Shown here: positions 7,910-17,994 of the stretch, in pieces | Position numbering within the stretch: the first letter of the stretch is position 1 | Layout: the number at the start of each line of letters is the position of its first letter | Notes under the pieces: model-generated | What the model was told of the DNA's origin: nothing | Database searches by the model: none | What the model saw: the letters and a program-made list of their open reading frames with translations, nothing else | Translations under genes and position numbers: made by a program | Source of the DNA: Ammoniphilus resinae | Lineage (GTDB): Bacteria > Bacillota > Bacilli > Aneurinibacillales > RAOX-1 | Assembly: GCF_017873965.1 (NCBI RefSeq) | Contig: NZ_JAGGKT010000011.1 | Location: 62,001-126,000, forward strand | Direction of reading: 5' to 3' | Length of the DNA: 64,000 nucleotides

Positions 7910-9193
7910 CTATTTAAGAATCTGCTTTAAGGTGTCATCAAATCCAGGGAAAGAAACATAAATCGCATCATCGCCCTGGATAATCGTTTCCCCCTCGGAA
8001 ACTATACCCGCAATGGCCATCGCCATGGCAATTCGATGATCTCCATAACTGATGCATTCAGCTCCATACATCTTTGCTCCACCTTCAATAATCATTCCAT
8101 CTTCGGTAGCTTCAATTTTTGCGCCCATTTTTCTTAATTCAGAAACCATGGCATCAATCCGGTTCGTTTCCTTCACCTTTAATTCCTCGGCATCCTTGAT
8201 AATAGTCCGCCCTTCTGCTTGGGTAGCCAATACGGCAATGATTGGGATTTCATCGATTAAACGGGGAATAATTGCCCCACCTATTTCTATCCCTTTTAAT
8301 GCGGAATAGCGCACAACGAGGTCAGCCACAGGTTCCCCATTCCAAACCCTCTCCTGCTTCAATTCAAGGTCTGCCCCCATCTCCCGAAGCACATCAATCA
8401 TTCCAGTCCTTGTTGGATTGATTCCTACATTTTTAATGGTTAGAGACCCGCCAGGAATCATCGCAGCAGCGGCTAGAAAAAAGGCCGCAGACGAGATATC
8501 ACCAGGCACTTGAATCTGTTTCGGCTGGACGAGCAGCTGCCCGCCACGAATCGAAACTCCACCAAGAAAAGATTGAACCTCAACCCCAAAGGAAGACAGC
8601 ATCCGTTCCGTATGGTCGCGGGATAAATGTGGTTCATACACCGTTGTGGTTCCTTCAGCACGCAGCCCAGCCAAGAGAATTGCTGACTTTACCTGTGCAC
8701 TGGCCACAGAAGAATGATATTCGATCCCTTGGAGTTGTCCACCTCGAATCGACAGCGGTGTATATTCCCCTCCCTGGCGGCCATCGATTTTCGCCCCCAT
8801 TTGACGTAAAGGGGTAACGACGCGCTTCATCGGACGTTTAGCAATCGATTCATCTCCTACAAGAGTAGAGTGAAACGGCAGTCCCGACAGAATTCCCGAA
8901 ATGAGACGGATCGTTGTTCCAGAGTTCCCTACATCAAGAACCTCATGAGGTTCTTCTAGTTGATCAAGGCCACCACTTTCCACAACAACCTGGTCCCCAT
9001 TTTGCTCAATATTAACTCCCATTTTCTTAAAACAGCTTATCGTACTTAGGCAATCGGCACCAGGTAAAAAACCGGAAATGACCGTCTTTCCTTCCGCAAG
9101 CGAACTGAACATAACAGCCCGATGGGAGATCGACTTGTCACCAGGTACGGTTATACTTCCAGAAATTGTACTGGCTTTTGTCACTTTCAGCAT
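7910..9193 (-). CDS. aroA: 3-phosphoshikimate 1-carboxyvinyltransferase (EPSP synthase)
   Basis: A 427-residue enzyme of full family length. It transfers the enolpyruvyl group of PEP to shikimate 3-phosphate, the sixth shikimate step. The substrate-binding motifs PGDKSISHR (near the N-terminus), GNSGTTIRL, and LIDEIPI with the catalytic Asp are intact. The start ATG has GGAGGG nine bases upstream. It is the last gene of the long tyrA-hisC-trp arrangement, at the same place as aroE (old name) of B. subtilis. The GNSGTTIRL form resembles Bacillus-type enzymes. Confidence 0.96.
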   Translation of the reverse strand: MLKVTKASTISGSITVPGDKSISHRAVMFSSLAEGKTVISGFLPGADCLSTISCFKKMGVNIEQNGDQVVVESGGLDQLEEPHEVLDVGNSGTTIRLISGILSGLPFHSTLVGDESIAKRPMKRVVTPLRQMGAKIDGRQGGEYTPLSIRGGQLQGIEYHSSVASAQVKSAILLAGLRAEGTTTVYEPHLSRDHTERMLSSFGVEVQSFLGGVSIRGGQLLVQPKQIQVPGDISSAAFFLAAAAMIPGGSLTIKNVGINPTRTGMIDVLREMGADLELKQERVWNGEPVADLVVRYSALKGIEIGGAIIPRLIDEIPIIAVLATQAEGRTIIKDAEELKVKETNRIDAMVSELRKMGAKIEATEDGMIIEGGAKMYGAECISYGDHRIAMAMAIAGIVSEGETIIQGDDAIYVSFPGFDDTLKQILK

Positions 9194-9251
9194 TCTTGTG
9201 TTCCCTCCATCTTTACTGCCTTAAACGAATACACGTGAAACACGACAGCAA

Positions 9252-10346
9252 TTATTCCCGTGAATAAACACGATATCCTTCTTCCGTTAACACGACGCGG
9301 GCTTTCTCCATATCCTCTTCATTTCGAAACGTGGTTAACAGGACGCCCATAATATCTTCACGAATTTCCATAATTCTTATATTGGTAATACTGATATCTT
9401 TTTCACCCAATAGTGTCGTAATTTTACCGATAATTCCCGGAATATCAGGGACATCAATATATAAATCGTACAGTGGGGCAATCGCACCCTTTTTGCGTTC
9501 TGGAAGTTGATCGCGGAAGTCTCGCGCTTCCCGAAAGAAGGTTTCTATCTTATCTGCGTCCGCCTCTTTGACAAAATTTATAATTTCGTCGAACACATTC
9601 CGCCAGTCTTCCGCGAGCTCCAGCATAACCTTGCGATTATGCAGGAGAATGTCCCGCCACATAATCGGGTTACTGGAGGCAATCCGCGTAATATCGCGGA
9701 ATCCGCCAGCTGCCAGCCGGTGGTACCATGGAGAATGTTCATTATACTCACCGACTTGCTTTACTAGGGTAGCCGCAATAATATGTGGAAAATGGCTAAT
9801 TGCACCAACAACCCGGTCATGTTCCGCAGGATCAAGGACAACAATCCTTGCCTTTGTGCAGGTCAATAGATCTCTTAAGGATTGGACAACCTCTTGCGGA
9901 ATGGAGCTATCGGGGGTTAATACATAATAAGCATTTTCAAATAAACGATCATGTGCTGCCTCAATCCCGGTTTTATGCGAGCCAGCCATTGGATGACCGC
10001 CAATGAAATACACATTCTTTTTTTGAAAATCTCGTGTCCACTCAAAAATGGATCCCTTCGTACTTCCTGTATCAGAAATAATCGCACCCGGCTTGAGTGA
10101 GGTATATCGCAAAAACGAAATCAACTCAAAGAGCTTTCCTACGGGTGAAGAGAGAAAGATAAAATCAGCCTCTTTAACAGCTTCAGCTAAATCAACCGTG
10201 CCCTTGTCAATTACACTTAAAGCAAGGGCCTTTTGTAAATTTTCTTCATAAATATCAAAGCCAATAATTTCAACATCCTTATCTTTCATCGAGAGGGCCA
10301 GGGAGCCGCCAATTAATCCCACTCCCAAAATCGCTACACGCTTCAC
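9252..10346 (-). CDS. tyrA: Prephenate dehydrogenase with ACT domain
   Basis: This 364-residue enzyme oxidises prephenate to 4-hydroxyphenylpyruvate for tyrosine. It has an N-terminal Rossmann motif (ILGVGLIGGSLA), the conserved GGHPMAGSHKTG loop, and a C-terminal ACT domain (about 290-360, LYIDVPDIPGIIGKI) that normally gives feedback inhibition by tyrosine or phenylalanine. The start is GTG at 10346, three bases after hisC ends, so translation is probably coupled. Confidence 0.95.
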   Translation of the reverse strand: MKRVAILGVGLIGGSLALSMKDKDVEIIGFDIYEENLQKALALSVIDKGTVDLAEAVKEADFIFLSSPVGKLFELISFLRYTSLKPGAIISDTGSTKGSIFEWTRDFQKKNVYFIGGHPMAGSHKTGIEAAHDRLFENAYYVLTPDSSIPQEVVQSLRDLLTCTKARIVVLDPAEHDRVVGAISHFPHIIAATLVKQVGEYNEHSPWYHRLAAGGFRDITRIASSNPIMWRDILLHNRKVMLELAEDWRNVFDEIINFVKEADADKIETFFREARDFRDQLPERKKGAIAPLYDLYIDVPDIPGIIGKITTLLGEKDISITNIRIMEIREDIMGVLLTTFRNEEDMEKARVVLTEEGYRVYSRE

Positions 10347-10349
10347 TAT

Positions 10350-11444
10350 TTACACCCCACGACCTTCTAATACCTCGCGGAAGGCTCCGATAAAGGTATC
10401 ATTCTGTTCAGTACTGCCAACAGTCACACGAATTCCTGTAGGGAAACCTAGGGCAACACCTGAGCGAACGATAACTCCTTTGCGTAATAGGGCGTTAAAG
10501 ATGTCATTGCCATTTTTTCCGGTGTCAACTAAAACAAAATTCCCCTCAGAAGGGTAATAGGAGAGTCCCATCTCATCAAATGCTTTGTAGAACTGTTCAC
10601 GACCTTTGGCATTTTCTTCTCTGCATTTCTTTACAAATTCTTGATCTTTTAAGGCCGCAATCGCTGCTGCCTGAGCAATCCGACTTGTATTAAACGGTTC
10701 TCTTACACGATTTAGTTTGTCTATAATCGCCGGGTCTGCAACACCATAGCCAATCCGCAATGCTGCCAAACCATATATTTTGGAGAAGGTTCTTAGGATT
10801 AAAACATTGGGGAAATCTGGCAACAAGGATAAGGAATTCGGATACGCATCGTTTGTTACATATTCACAATAGGCCTCGTCCAATACGACTAAAGTGGTTT
10901 CTGGGACTTGTTTTAAGAAAGAAACGACTTCATCTTTTGAATTAATTGTTCCCGAAGGGTTGTTTGGATTGCACACCCAGACTATTCGAGTATTCTCATC
11001 GATCTTTTCAAGCATCGCTGGGAGATCATGAACACCATCTTTAAGGGGAACTTCGATGACCTCGGCCCCTTCAACGGTCGCTGTTGTTTTATAAACCGAG
11101 AAAGTAGGAACAGCCATTACTGTATTGGTTCCTGGCTGCAGATAAGCCCTTGAGGTCAACATGCACAGCTCGTCCGAACCATTACCAAAGACTAACTGTT
11201 CTCCCTTTACATCAAGAAAAGAAGAAACAGCCTCACGCAATTCCATGGCAGCCCCATCCGGATATATAGCTAATTGACTCAATTCCTTAAGGATTGCTGG
11301 CTGAACCTCGGGAGAACTGCCAAATGGATTTTCATTGGAAGCAAGTTTGATGATCGAGTCTAAACCAAGCTCTCTTTTTACTTCTTCAATTGGTTTTCCT
11401 GGTTGGTAAACTGGTAAATCTACGATTTGCTTTTTTGGCAACAT
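10350..11444 (-). CDS. hisC: Histidinol-phosphate / aromatic aminotransferase
   Basis: A 364-residue fold-type I PLP aminotransferase. The PLP pocket is visible in NPNNPSG, LDEAYCEYV, and SKIYGLAALRIGYG with the Schiff-base lysine in SKIYG. In Bacillus this gene sits in the trp-aro supraoperon and serves both histidine synthesis and the final transamination of tyrosine and phenylalanine, which fits tyrA directly downstream. The ATG has AGGAGTGG. A 180-base gap with a large palindrome separates it from trpA. Confidence 0.93.
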   Translation of the reverse strand: MLPKKQIVDLPVYQPGKPIEEVKRELGLDSIIKLASNENPFGSSPEVQPAILKELSQLAIYPDGAAMELREAVSSFLDVKGEQLVFGNGSDELCMLTSRAYLQPGTNTVMAVPTFSVYKTTATVEGAEVIEVPLKDGVHDLPAMLEKIDENTRIVWVCNPNNPSGTINSKDEVVSFLKQVPETTLVVLDEAYCEYVTNDAYPNSLSLLPDFPNVLILRTFSKIYGLAALRIGYGVADPAIIDKLNRVREPFNTSRIAQAAAIAALKDQEFVKKCREENAKGREQFYKAFDEMGLSYYPSEGNFVLVDTGKNGNDIFNALLRKGVIVRSGVALGFPTGIRVTVGSTEQNDTFIGAFREVLEGRGV

Positions 11445-11478
11445 TAAAATCCACTCCTAGAGCAATTTTCCTTTTATT

Positions 11479-11564
11479 CGACATAACGGGCAGTACACCT
11501 CCACTAAGGGGTCTAACACCTGAGAAAAGTAGGTTAAGTGGGGGATAACTGCCCGTAAATGTCG
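11479..11564. repeat. 86-nt palindromic element between trpA and hisC
   Basis: The arms CGACATAACGGGCAGT (11479-11494) and ACTGCCCGTAAATGTCG (11548-11564) pair almost perfectly. Inside, CCTCCACT (11498-11505) pairs with AGTGGGGG (11537-11544, one mismatch), and TAACACCT (11514-11521) pairs with AGGTTA (11531-11536) around loop GAGAAAAGT. There is no T-tract, so it is not a standard terminator. It could be an mRNA-stabilising hairpin within the trp transcript, or a small mobile palindrome. Confidence 0.75.
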
Positions 11565-11624
11565 GATTAGTACAACTAACCACCAGAGAGGGATATTCAT
11601 CCCCCCTCCTGATGGAAGTTTTCT

Positions 11625-12446
11625 TTATCTTACTCCACATTTCAAGTTTTGTACAAATCTTTTTATGTTTTCTAGCCCCTTTTCCGCTGTATCGGCGTTC
11701 TGCAATAGTTCGCTGTTGGCCTCAATTGTCTTCACAAGCGCACTTCCTACAATCAAACCATCAGCAAAGGGGGCAAGCTGCTGCATCTGTTCCGGTGTAG
11801 AAATTCCGAATCCTACAGCGATTGGAACCTTGGAATTTGCACGCACTTCCTTTAAAAAGTCTTCGACACCATCTGATAATTGATTCCTTGTCCCAGTTAC
11901 ACCGAGTGATGACACACAATAAATAAATCCTTCGGCTTGTTCGGCAATCTTTCGGATTCGCTGTTTCGATGTTGGCGCAACAAGGGAAATCAGCGGGATC
12001 GAGTATTGTTTGGAAAGAGCTATGACCTCACCGCTCTCTTCGACTGGCAGGTCTGGTATAAGAATACCATCTACCCCCTGTTTCCTCATCAATTGAAACA
12101 GCGATTCTATCCCGTACTGAAGAACTGGATTATAATAGGTAAACAATATAACCGGAATCGTCAGTCCTTGTTCTCTCATTTGACCGGCCAGACGAACGCA
12201 CGTTTCGATGTTCACGCCATTACGCAAAGCTCTTGCCGATGCGCCTTGAATGGTCGGTCCGTCTGCTAACGGGTCAGAATAAGGTACACCCAATTCTAAA
12301 ATATCCGCACCTGCCTGCTCTAAGGCCAAAGCAATTTTTACTGTCGCCTCTAGTGAGGGGTCCCCCGCTGTAATAAATGGAATAAATAAAGGCGTAGTGC
12401 GTGATTGAAATTTCTTTTCTATTTCCTGTTCTCTTACAGCTATCAC
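11625..12446 (-). CDS. trpA: Tryptophan synthase alpha chain
   Basis: This subunit cleaves indole-3-glycerol phosphate to indole and glyceraldehyde 3-phosphate. The TIM-barrel motifs ILELGVPYSDPLADGP (catalytic Glu and Asp), IPDLPVEES and VGFGIS near the C-terminus are intact. I place the start at GTG 12446 (273 residues): AGGAG lies nine bases upstream, whereas the ATG at 12455 directly abuts that site. It is separated from trpB by about 115 bases with nothing recognisable between them. Confidence 0.95.
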   Translation of the reverse strand: MIAVREQEIEKKFQSRTTPLFIPFITAGDPSLEATVKIALALEQAGADILELGVPYSDPLADGPTIQGASARALRNGVNIETCVRLAGQMREQGLTIPVILFTYYNPVLQYGIESLFQLMRKQGVDGILIPDLPVEESGEVIALSKQYSIPLISLVAPTSKQRIRKIAEQAEGFIYCVSSLGVTGTRNQLSDGVEDFLKEVRANSKVPIAVGFGISTPEQMQQLAPFADGLIVGSALVKTIEANSELLQNADTAEKGLENIKRFVQNLKCGVR

Positions 12447-12561
12447 GCTTATCATCTCCTCTCCAAGAATACCTAGATTGATTATCTGTAAAAACTCCGG
12501 CCATTTTTACTTGAATCTCATTTCTAGACGGTTTAACCGGAATTCTTCCGCTATTAGTCCT

Positions 12562-13749
12562 CTATTTCGTTAGATAGCCCTGGATTGCTTCCACATCTTT
12601 ATCTCCACGGCCCGACAAACAAACAACTAACAAATGGTCGGATGGTAAACTTGGTGCCAATTTTAACACTTCGGCAACCGCATGCGCACTTTCTAAAGCA
12701 GGGATAATCCCCTCTGTCGTACACAGCAACTGCAAGGCCTCAAGCGCTTCCTGGTCTGTGATCGGGTGGTAACTGGCTCGTCCTGATTCCTTAAGATAAG
12801 CATGTTCAGGACCTACCCCCGGATAATCCAATCCAGCTGATATCGAATAGGGTTCCGTAATTTGCCCCCATTCGTCCTGCAGTAAGTAGGTTAAAGCACC
12901 GTGAATAACACCTTTTTTCCCTTTGGCAAAGGTTGCAGCATGCATATCCGTATCCACGCCATGTCCCGCTGCCTCTACACCAATTAATTGCACATCATGA
13001 TCCTGGATAAAAGGGTAAAACATTCCCATCGCATTGCTTCCGCCCCCTACACAGGCGACCACCGTATCAGGCAGACGGCCTTCCTGCTCGAGGATTTGTG
13101 CTTTGGTTTCATCCCCAATAATTCTTTGAAAATCGCGGACCATCATCGGGTAGGGATGTGGACCAACAACAGAACCAATTAGGTAAAACGTATCATCTAC
13201 GTGACTCACCCAATAACGGATGGCTTCATTGGTAGCATCCTTCAATGTCTTTGTACCGGAATGGACAGGAATCACTTCAGCACCTAACAATTGCATGCGA
13301 AAAACATTCAGCTGCTGTCTGCGAATATCCTCCTCACCCATAAACACCTTACACTCTAAACCCAGTTTTGCGGCCACTGTTGCGGACGCTACACCGTGCT
13401 GTCCTGCCCCTGTTTCAGCAATGATCTTTTTCTTTCCCATGCGTTTGGCCAAAAGTCCTTGGGCTAAGGCATTATTTAACTTGTGAGCCCCCGTATGGTT
13501 GAGATCCTCCCTTTTCAGGTAGATCTTTGCTCCTCCTAAATGCCGTGTGAGGTTCTCCGCAAAATAAAGGGGAGTCGCCCTTCCAGAATAATACTTATAA
13601 AGGCTTTCCAACTCTGCCTGAAATTTTGGATCCTCCTTTGCTTCATGAAAGGCGATTTCCAATTCTTCGATCGCATTCATTAACGTTTCCGGTACGTATT
13701 TTCCACCAAATTGTCCAAATCGCCCATACTGGTCAGGTACGATTCCCAT
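12562..13749 (-). CDS. trpB: Tryptophan synthase beta chain
   Basis: This 395-residue PLP enzyme joins indole and serine to tryptophan. The Schiff-base lysine lies in [11 protein letters not shown], and the phosphate-binding loop GGGSNAMG and the C-terminal LSGRGDKD are present. Its length and the N-terminal [13 protein letters not shown] are those of TrpB1, the form that complexes TrpA. Its start overlaps the end of trpF by 17 bases, so the two are coupled. Confidence 0.97.
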   Translation of the reverse strand: MGIVPDQYGRFGQFGGKYVPETLMNAIEELEIAFHEAKEDPKFQAELESLYKYYSGRATPLYFAENLTRHLGGAKIYLKREDLNHTGAHKLNNALAQGLLAKRMGKKKIIAETGAGQHGVASATVAAKLGLECKVFMGEEDIRRQQLNVFRMQLLGAEVIPVHSGTKTLKDATNEAIRYWVSHVDDTFYLIGSVVGPHPYPMMVRDFQRIIGDETKAQILEQEGRLPDTVVACVGGGSNAMGMFYPFIQDHDVQLIGVEAAGHGVDTDMHAATFAKGKKGVIHGALTYLLQDEWGQITEPYSISAGLDYPGVGPEHAYLKESGRASYHPITDQEALEALQLLCTTEGIIPALESAHAVAEVLKLAPSLPSDHLLVVCLSGRGDKDVEAIQGYLTK

Positions 13750-14392
13750 TGTTCTCCACCCTCTCCAAAAATAGCTCTATCTTACCTATATCTTTTACTC
13801 CGTTTGTTTCAATTCCGCTCGAAACATCAACGCCATGCAACGGCCAGGATTCAATTAAAGAACAGACATTTTCTGCATGGATTCCGCCCGCTACCAACAA
13901 TTTTACCTTATATTGCTCACACCAAGTATAAAACTTGGGAATCTGTTCCCACTGGAAAGTCTTCCCAGTGCCACCAGCAACCGTCGGTTCGTAGGTATCG
14001 AGAAGCAGGTAATCAATCACCTCGGCATATTGTTCCATTTTTCCCGCTAGGTCCGAACCAACCGGAATCGCTTTGATGACTTCGACTGCATAGTTTTGCT
14101 TGACCTCTTTGCAGAATGACGCTGATTCTCCACCGTGCAGTTGAACGATATCCAATTTCCCTAGCTGAAACACAGCATCCAGCTCCTCTTCCGTTGGATT
14201 TACGAACACCCCAACTTTTTTCAAGCCTGCTGGAACCGCTTCCTGCAGCGCGGGAAAATCCTTCAGCTGAACCTGCCTTTTGCTTGGTGCAAAGATAAAT
14301 CCAACCATGTCCACCTTCTCCGGATCAAGCTGTGCAACACTGGCCGGATCGCGAAATCCACACAGTTTGATAAGTTTGCTTAGTTGACTCAT
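13733..14392 (-). CDS. trpF: Phosphoribosylanthranilate isomerase
   Basis: A 219-residue TIM-barrel enzyme that converts N-(5-phosphoribosyl)anthranilate to CdRP. The N-terminal KLCGFRDP holds the catalytic Cys, LLLDTYEP the catalytic Asp, and the C-terminal [14 protein letters not shown] the phosphate-binding loop. It overlaps trpC by four bases (ATGA) and trpB by 17, an unbroken translationally coupled run. Confidence 0.96.
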   Translation of the reverse strand: MSQLSKLIKLCGFRDPASVAQLDPEKVDMVGFIFAPSKRQVQLKDFPALQEAVPAGLKKVGVFVNPTEEELDAVFQLGKLDIVQLHGGESASFCKEVKQNYAVEVIKAIPVGSDLAGKMEQYAEVIDYLLLDTYEPTVAGGTGKTFQWEQIPKFYTWCEQYKVKLLVAGGIHAENVCSLIESWPLHGVDVSSGIETNGVKDIGKIELFLERVENNGNRT

Positions 14393-15168
14393 CTGCCCAC
14401 CAAATCCGTTACGGCAAGCGAAACATCCGCCTGTCTCATGAAATACTCTCCTACCAAAACCGCTCGAACTCCTATAGATTGCAAATACTCGATGTCCTTA
14501 CGAGAATGAATGCCACTCTCACTAATGACAGGAATGGAAGCTGGGACATACTGTATCAGTTTTTCCGTCGTTTCAAGACGCGTTTCAAAGTTTTTTAGAT
14601 TTCGATTATTAATTCCAATCATGCTAGGGTTCGTTGAAGACAAAACCTTTTCAATTTCCTCTTGATTGTGAACCTCAAGCAAAGTATCCATCCCAAGCTC
14701 CTTAGCCTGCTCGGACAGGCTTTGCAGCTGCTCCTTGGTGAGGATGGCAGCAATTAAAAGAATGCAATCCGCACCAAGTGATCTGGCTTCGTAAACTTGC
14801 AAGGGATCAATGATGAAATCCTTGCGAAGCAATGGAACGTTGGAAAACTGGCGAATTTGCTCTAGGTATTCCTTGCTACCCTGAAAAAAGACCTCATCTG
14901 TCAATACAGACATCGCATCCACCCCAGCACTCATGTACGCGTCGGCAATGCGGAGAGGATCAAAATCAGGGCGAATCAGCCCCTTCGATGGGGATGCCTT
15001 TTTCACTTCGGCGATCACGCTAACAGAGCGATGACTGTTCAGCAGATTGTTCATAAAGGGTCTCGGCGTTGGCGCTGAGGCCAGAAGTATTTCCAATTCT
15101 TGCGTATTTAACCGATCTTTTAATTGTTCGATTTCCTTCTTCTTCTGTTCTACAATTTTATGAAGCAC
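14389..15168 (-). CDS. trpC: Indole-3-glycerol phosphate synthase
   Basis: This 259-residue TIM-barrel enzyme closes the indole ring from CdRP. VKKASPSKG (catalytic lysine), RKDFIIDPLQ, LGINNRNLKNF and SESGIHSRKD are all present. It is a stand-alone protein, not fused to TrpF as in enteric bacteria. It overlaps the end of trpD by 11 bases. Confidence 0.96.
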   Translation of the reverse strand: MLHKIVEQKKKEIEQLKDRLNTQELEILLASAPTPRPFMNNLLNSHRSVSVIAEVKKASPSKGLIRPDFDPLRIADAYMSAGVDAMSVLTDEVFFQGSKEYLEQIRQFSNVPLLRKDFIIDPLQVYEARSLGADCILLIAAILTKEQLQSLSEQAKELGMDTLLEVHNQEEIEKVLSSTNPSMIGINNRNLKNFETRLETTEKLIQYVPASIPVISESGIHSRKDIEYLQSIGVRAVLVGEYFMRQADVSLAVTDLVGR

Positions 15169-16183
15169 GAATAAGTCCTCCTGTCACTTCAATCAGCTGT
15201 TCAAGCTTCCTATTCGCTAACCCTTGGTCAATCAGATCGGCAGCCAGCTTTACACCTTCATGAAGGGACCCACATTGATCAGCAACATAGAGAGCTGCGG
15301 CGGTATTGGCAAGCACAATCTCACGGTTTGCTCCTTTTTCTCCACTGAATACATTGCGGATAATCTGTGCATTTATTTCTGCTTTACCACCAGACACTTC
15401 TTCCAAGGCATGTCGATTTAATCCCAACTCTTCTGGTGTCAGACGATAGCTTTGAATATCCCCGTCTCTTAACTCTACGATGTTTGTTGGAGCGGACACG
15501 CTAATTTCGTCTAAACCATCATCACCGCAAACTACGAGGCAGCGTTTCAGTCCAATTTCGCGTAGAACAAAAGCGACCTTCTCGACTAATTCCGGATCGT
15601 ACACTCCTATAATTTGCCGATCTGCCCGCGCTGGATTCGTTAGCGGACCAAGTAAATTGAAGACGGTGCGAAAACCAATTTCTTTACGGGTCCCAACAGC
15701 ATGCTTCATGGCCTGATGATAAAGCGGTGCGAACATGAAGCAAAGATTGGTTTCCAACAAACATCTTTCTGTTTCACTTTCCCCAAGAGTAATAGCGACT
15801 CCCAGTTTTTCCAGCACATCGGCACTCCCACTTTTACTGGAAACAGCGCGGTTTCCGTGCTTTGCCACGCGTGCGCCACCTGCCGCGGCAACGATCGCCG
15901 AGGCTGTCGATATATTAAAGGTCTTCCCCCCATCGCCACCTGTTCCACAAGTGTCAATCAGGTTCTCTGCCGGAATATTCACTCTTGCTGCCTTTTCCCT
16001 CATCACTAAGGCAAAACCTGTAATTTCATCAACCGTTTCACCCTTCATCCGTAGTGCAGTTAAAAAACTGGCCAACTGGGAAGACAATACCTCCCCATTC
16101 ATCACCAAATTCATGGCGTCGATAGACTCTTCTCTGCTCAAATGTTTCCCTTCAACCACCTTATTTAATAGCGCTTGAAACAT
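15158..16183 (-). CDS. trpD: Anthranilate phosphoribosyltransferase
   Basis: Transfers phosphoribosyl from PRPP to anthranilate. The PRPP-binding motif DTCGTGGDGG, the KHGNRAVSSKSGSADVLE segment and the C-terminal half typical of TrpD are intact. I prefer the third in-frame ATG (16183, 341 residues), since GAGGAGG lies nine bases before it; two earlier ATGs sit on the ribosome-binding site. It overlaps the end of trpE by 23 bases. Confidence 0.95.
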   Translation of the reverse strand: MFQALLNKVVEGKHLSREESIDAMNLVMNGEVLSSQLASFLTALRMKGETVDEITGFALVMREKAARVNIPAENLIDTCGTGGDGGKTFNISTASAIVAAAGGARVAKHGNRAVSSKSGSADVLEKLGVAITLGESETERCLLETNLCFMFAPLYHQAMKHAVGTRKEIGFRTVFNLLGPLTNPARADRQIIGVYDPELVEKVAFVLREIGLKRCLVVCGDDGLDEISVSAPTNIVELRDGDIQSYRLTPEELGLNRHALEEVSGGKAEINAQIIRNVFSGEKGANREIVLANTAAALYVADQCGSLHEGVKLAADLIDQGLANRKLEQLIEVTGGLIRAS

Positions 16184-17702
16184 GCTCATCATCCTCCTCT
16201 AGTCTCCGAATTTGCTTGGCTGCTTGAATTGCCTTAAGCATTGCCTTCGCTTTATTCTCTGTCTCTTCAAATTCCTTTTCTGGCACTGAATCTGCAACAA
16301 TCCCGGCACCCGCTTGAATGTAGGCTTTTCCATTCAAATAAGTAATCGTCCGTATCGTAATACAGGAATCCATATTTCCAGAAAAACTTAAATAGCCAAT
16401 TGCGCCAGCATAGGCATTTCTTGCCATCGGTTCTAATTCGGCAATGATCTCCATCGCCCGCAATTTGGGTGCGCCGCTGACCGTTCCTGCTGGAAAACAG
16501 GATATCAATGCATCAAATGCATCTTTATCTTCTTCTAGCCCGCCTGACACATGGGAAACGATATGCATCACATGGGAATACATTTCAACTTCCATTAATT
16601 GCTCGACTTGCACAGAACCAAATTTGGACACCCTCCCTAGGTCATTGCGACCAAGGTCAACCAGCATATGATGCTCCGCTCTTTCCTTCTCATCGGCTAG
16701 CAAATCCCGTTTTAATGTTTCATCTTCTTGTGCGTTTTTCCCTCTTTTTCTTGTACCGGCAATAGGACGATTTTCGATTCTACCATCCTCAACCCGGACA
16801 AGTAGCTCAGGCGATGTTCCTACAACGATTTCCTGATCAGTAAACTGTAAAAAATACATATATGGCGAAGGATTTAAAGAACGGAGAACGCGATAGACAT
16901 CGAATGGTTCTGCGGGTTCAGCCACCTCAAACCGCTGGGAGAGCACGACCTGGAAAATATCACCTGCGGTAATATAATCCTTTGCTTTCTCTACCATTTC
17001 TATAAATTCCTGCTTGGTTAAATTTGAAGTTACATCCAATGGAATCTCATCCTGATCCTGAGGTAAAATGTAGAGTTCTCGGGCCTGATCTTTCGTTTGG
17101 TGGATCATGATCGCCAATTGACGAATTTTCGCGCAGCAGGCTTGGTATTTTTCGCTAATAGCCGATTGATCATCCCCTTCTTCAATATGTAGATGGCTAA
17201 TGACCTGAACCTCTTGCTTTAAATGGTCAAATGCAATAACAAGATCGGTGAACATAAATTTAATATCTTGCATCTCTAAGTCATTTTGTTTCGCTGTTGG
17301 GAGGTCTTCATAGTAATGGAGGATATCGAATCCGAAGTAACCTACCGCGCCACCGGAAAACCGGGGCAGATCAGCCTGCACTGGACTGCTGTACCTGGCC
17401 ATTTCTTCACGAAGATATTCAATCGCATTCCCTTTCTTATGAAGCTTTTCACCGTTTCTCTTAGTGATTGTAATCTTGTCTTTCTTTGCCTCCATAATCA
17501 TCATCGGGTCAATACCGATAAACGAATATCTTGCCCATCTACTTCCGCCTTCTACGCTCTCTAGCAAGAAGGATTGATTTCTACGCAGTTTTTGGTAAAT
17601 GCTAATCGGGGTCTCCTGATCAGCCATAAATGCCATACGAATAGGAATAAAATTATAATGCTCGGCAAGCCCCATGGCTTGCTCTTGGGAAGGATAATAC
17701 AC
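16161..17702 (-). CDS. trpE: Anthranilate synthase component I
   Basis: This 513-residue subunit makes anthranilate from chorismate with ammonia or glutamine-derived nitrogen. The feedback-site segment LLESVEGGSRWARYS, the chorismate-binding PIAGTRKRGKNAQED and the C-terminal IRTITYLNGKAYIQAGAGIV are visible. The start is GTG at 17702 behind AAGGAGAGGTG. No trpG glutamine amidotransferase is in this cluster, as in B. subtilis where PabA is shared with folate synthesis. It is preceded by a TRAP-controlled leader. Confidence 0.96.
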   Translation of the reverse strand: MYYPSQEQAMGLAEHYNFIPIRMAFMADQETPISIYQKLRRNQSFLLESVEGGSRWARYSFIGIDPMMIMEAKKDKITITKRNGEKLHKKGNAIEYLREEMARYSSPVQADLPRFSGGAVGYFGFDILHYYEDLPTAKQNDLEMQDIKFMFTDLVIAFDHLKQEVQVISHLHIEEGDDQSAISEKYQACCAKIRQLAIMIHQTKDQARELYILPQDQDEIPLDVTSNLTKQEFIEMVEKAKDYITAGDIFQVVLSQRFEVAEPAEPFDVYRVLRSLNPSPYMYFLQFTDQEIVVGTSPELLVRVEDGRIENRPIAGTRKRGKNAQEDETLKRDLLADEKERAEHHMLVDLGRNDLGRVSKFGSVQVEQLMEVEMYSHVMHIVSHVSGGLEEDKDAFDALISCFPAGTVSGAPKLRAMEIIAELEPMARNAYAGAIGYLSFSGNMDSCITIRTITYLNGKAYIQAGAGIVADSVPEKEFEETENKAKAMLKAIQAAKQIRRLEEDDEHVSSAIK

Positions 17703-17794
17703 GGCGGGCCACCTCTCCTTATTTTTCTGGAGAGAAGGAAATTGAGGTTTCTATTTATTTTTAATAGCAGTCTGTTTGCTAATAAAACAATAAA

Positions 17795-17815
17795 AGCCCA
17801 GGGATGCCCTGGGCT
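17795..17815 (-). terminator. trp leader attenuator terminator
   Basis: On the minus strand AGCCCAGGG and CCCTGGGCT form a perfect 9-base stem with a 3-base loop, followed by TTTATTGTTTT. It lies between the trp promoter and trpE, so it is an attenuator. A weak alternative pairing of 17862-17869 with 17814-17822 overlaps its first bases and could be the antiterminator. Confidence 0.85.
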
Positions 17816-17870
17816 GAATATGAAAAATAGACGATGACCTAATGATGATCACCACTAAATACATATCAGA

Positions 17871-17934
17871 CTCTGCTTCCTCAACTCAACTCTTCTCTTC
17901 AGTCTCTGCTCTTCTCAAACAAACTCATAAGCTA
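17871..17934 (-). promoter_or_regulatory. TRAP (MtrB) binding site in trp leader RNA
   Basis: The leader RNA has nine GAG triplets (minus strand, starting at 17926, 17916, 17911, 17906, 17897, 17892, 17887, 17882 and 17873) and a UAG at 17934. Most are separated by two bases, giving a five-base period. This is the target of the 11-subunit TRAP ring. When tryptophan is high, bound TRAP prevents antiterminator formation and the downstream hairpin terminates. The TRAP gene lies at 26819-27058. Confidence 0.9.
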
Positions 17935-17948
17935 ACTTCATTTTTCTT

Positions 17949-17977
17949 AGTTTATTACAGTTCAATACATGTGTCAA
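17949..17977 (-). promoter_or_regulatory. Sigma-A promoter of trp operon
   Basis: TTGACA (minus strand, 17977-17972) and TAAACT (17954-17949) are spaced 17 bases. Transcription would start near 17942, just before the first TRAP triplet. It lies right after aroH, so trp is transcribed both from here and by read-through from the aro genes. Confidence 0.85.
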
Positions 17978-17994
17978 TAAGAAACCTGAGATCC

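Noticed and set aside
16161-16192. Possible frameshift between trpE and trpD
   Set aside because: The overlap is normal translational coupling; both proteins are full length with intact motifs.
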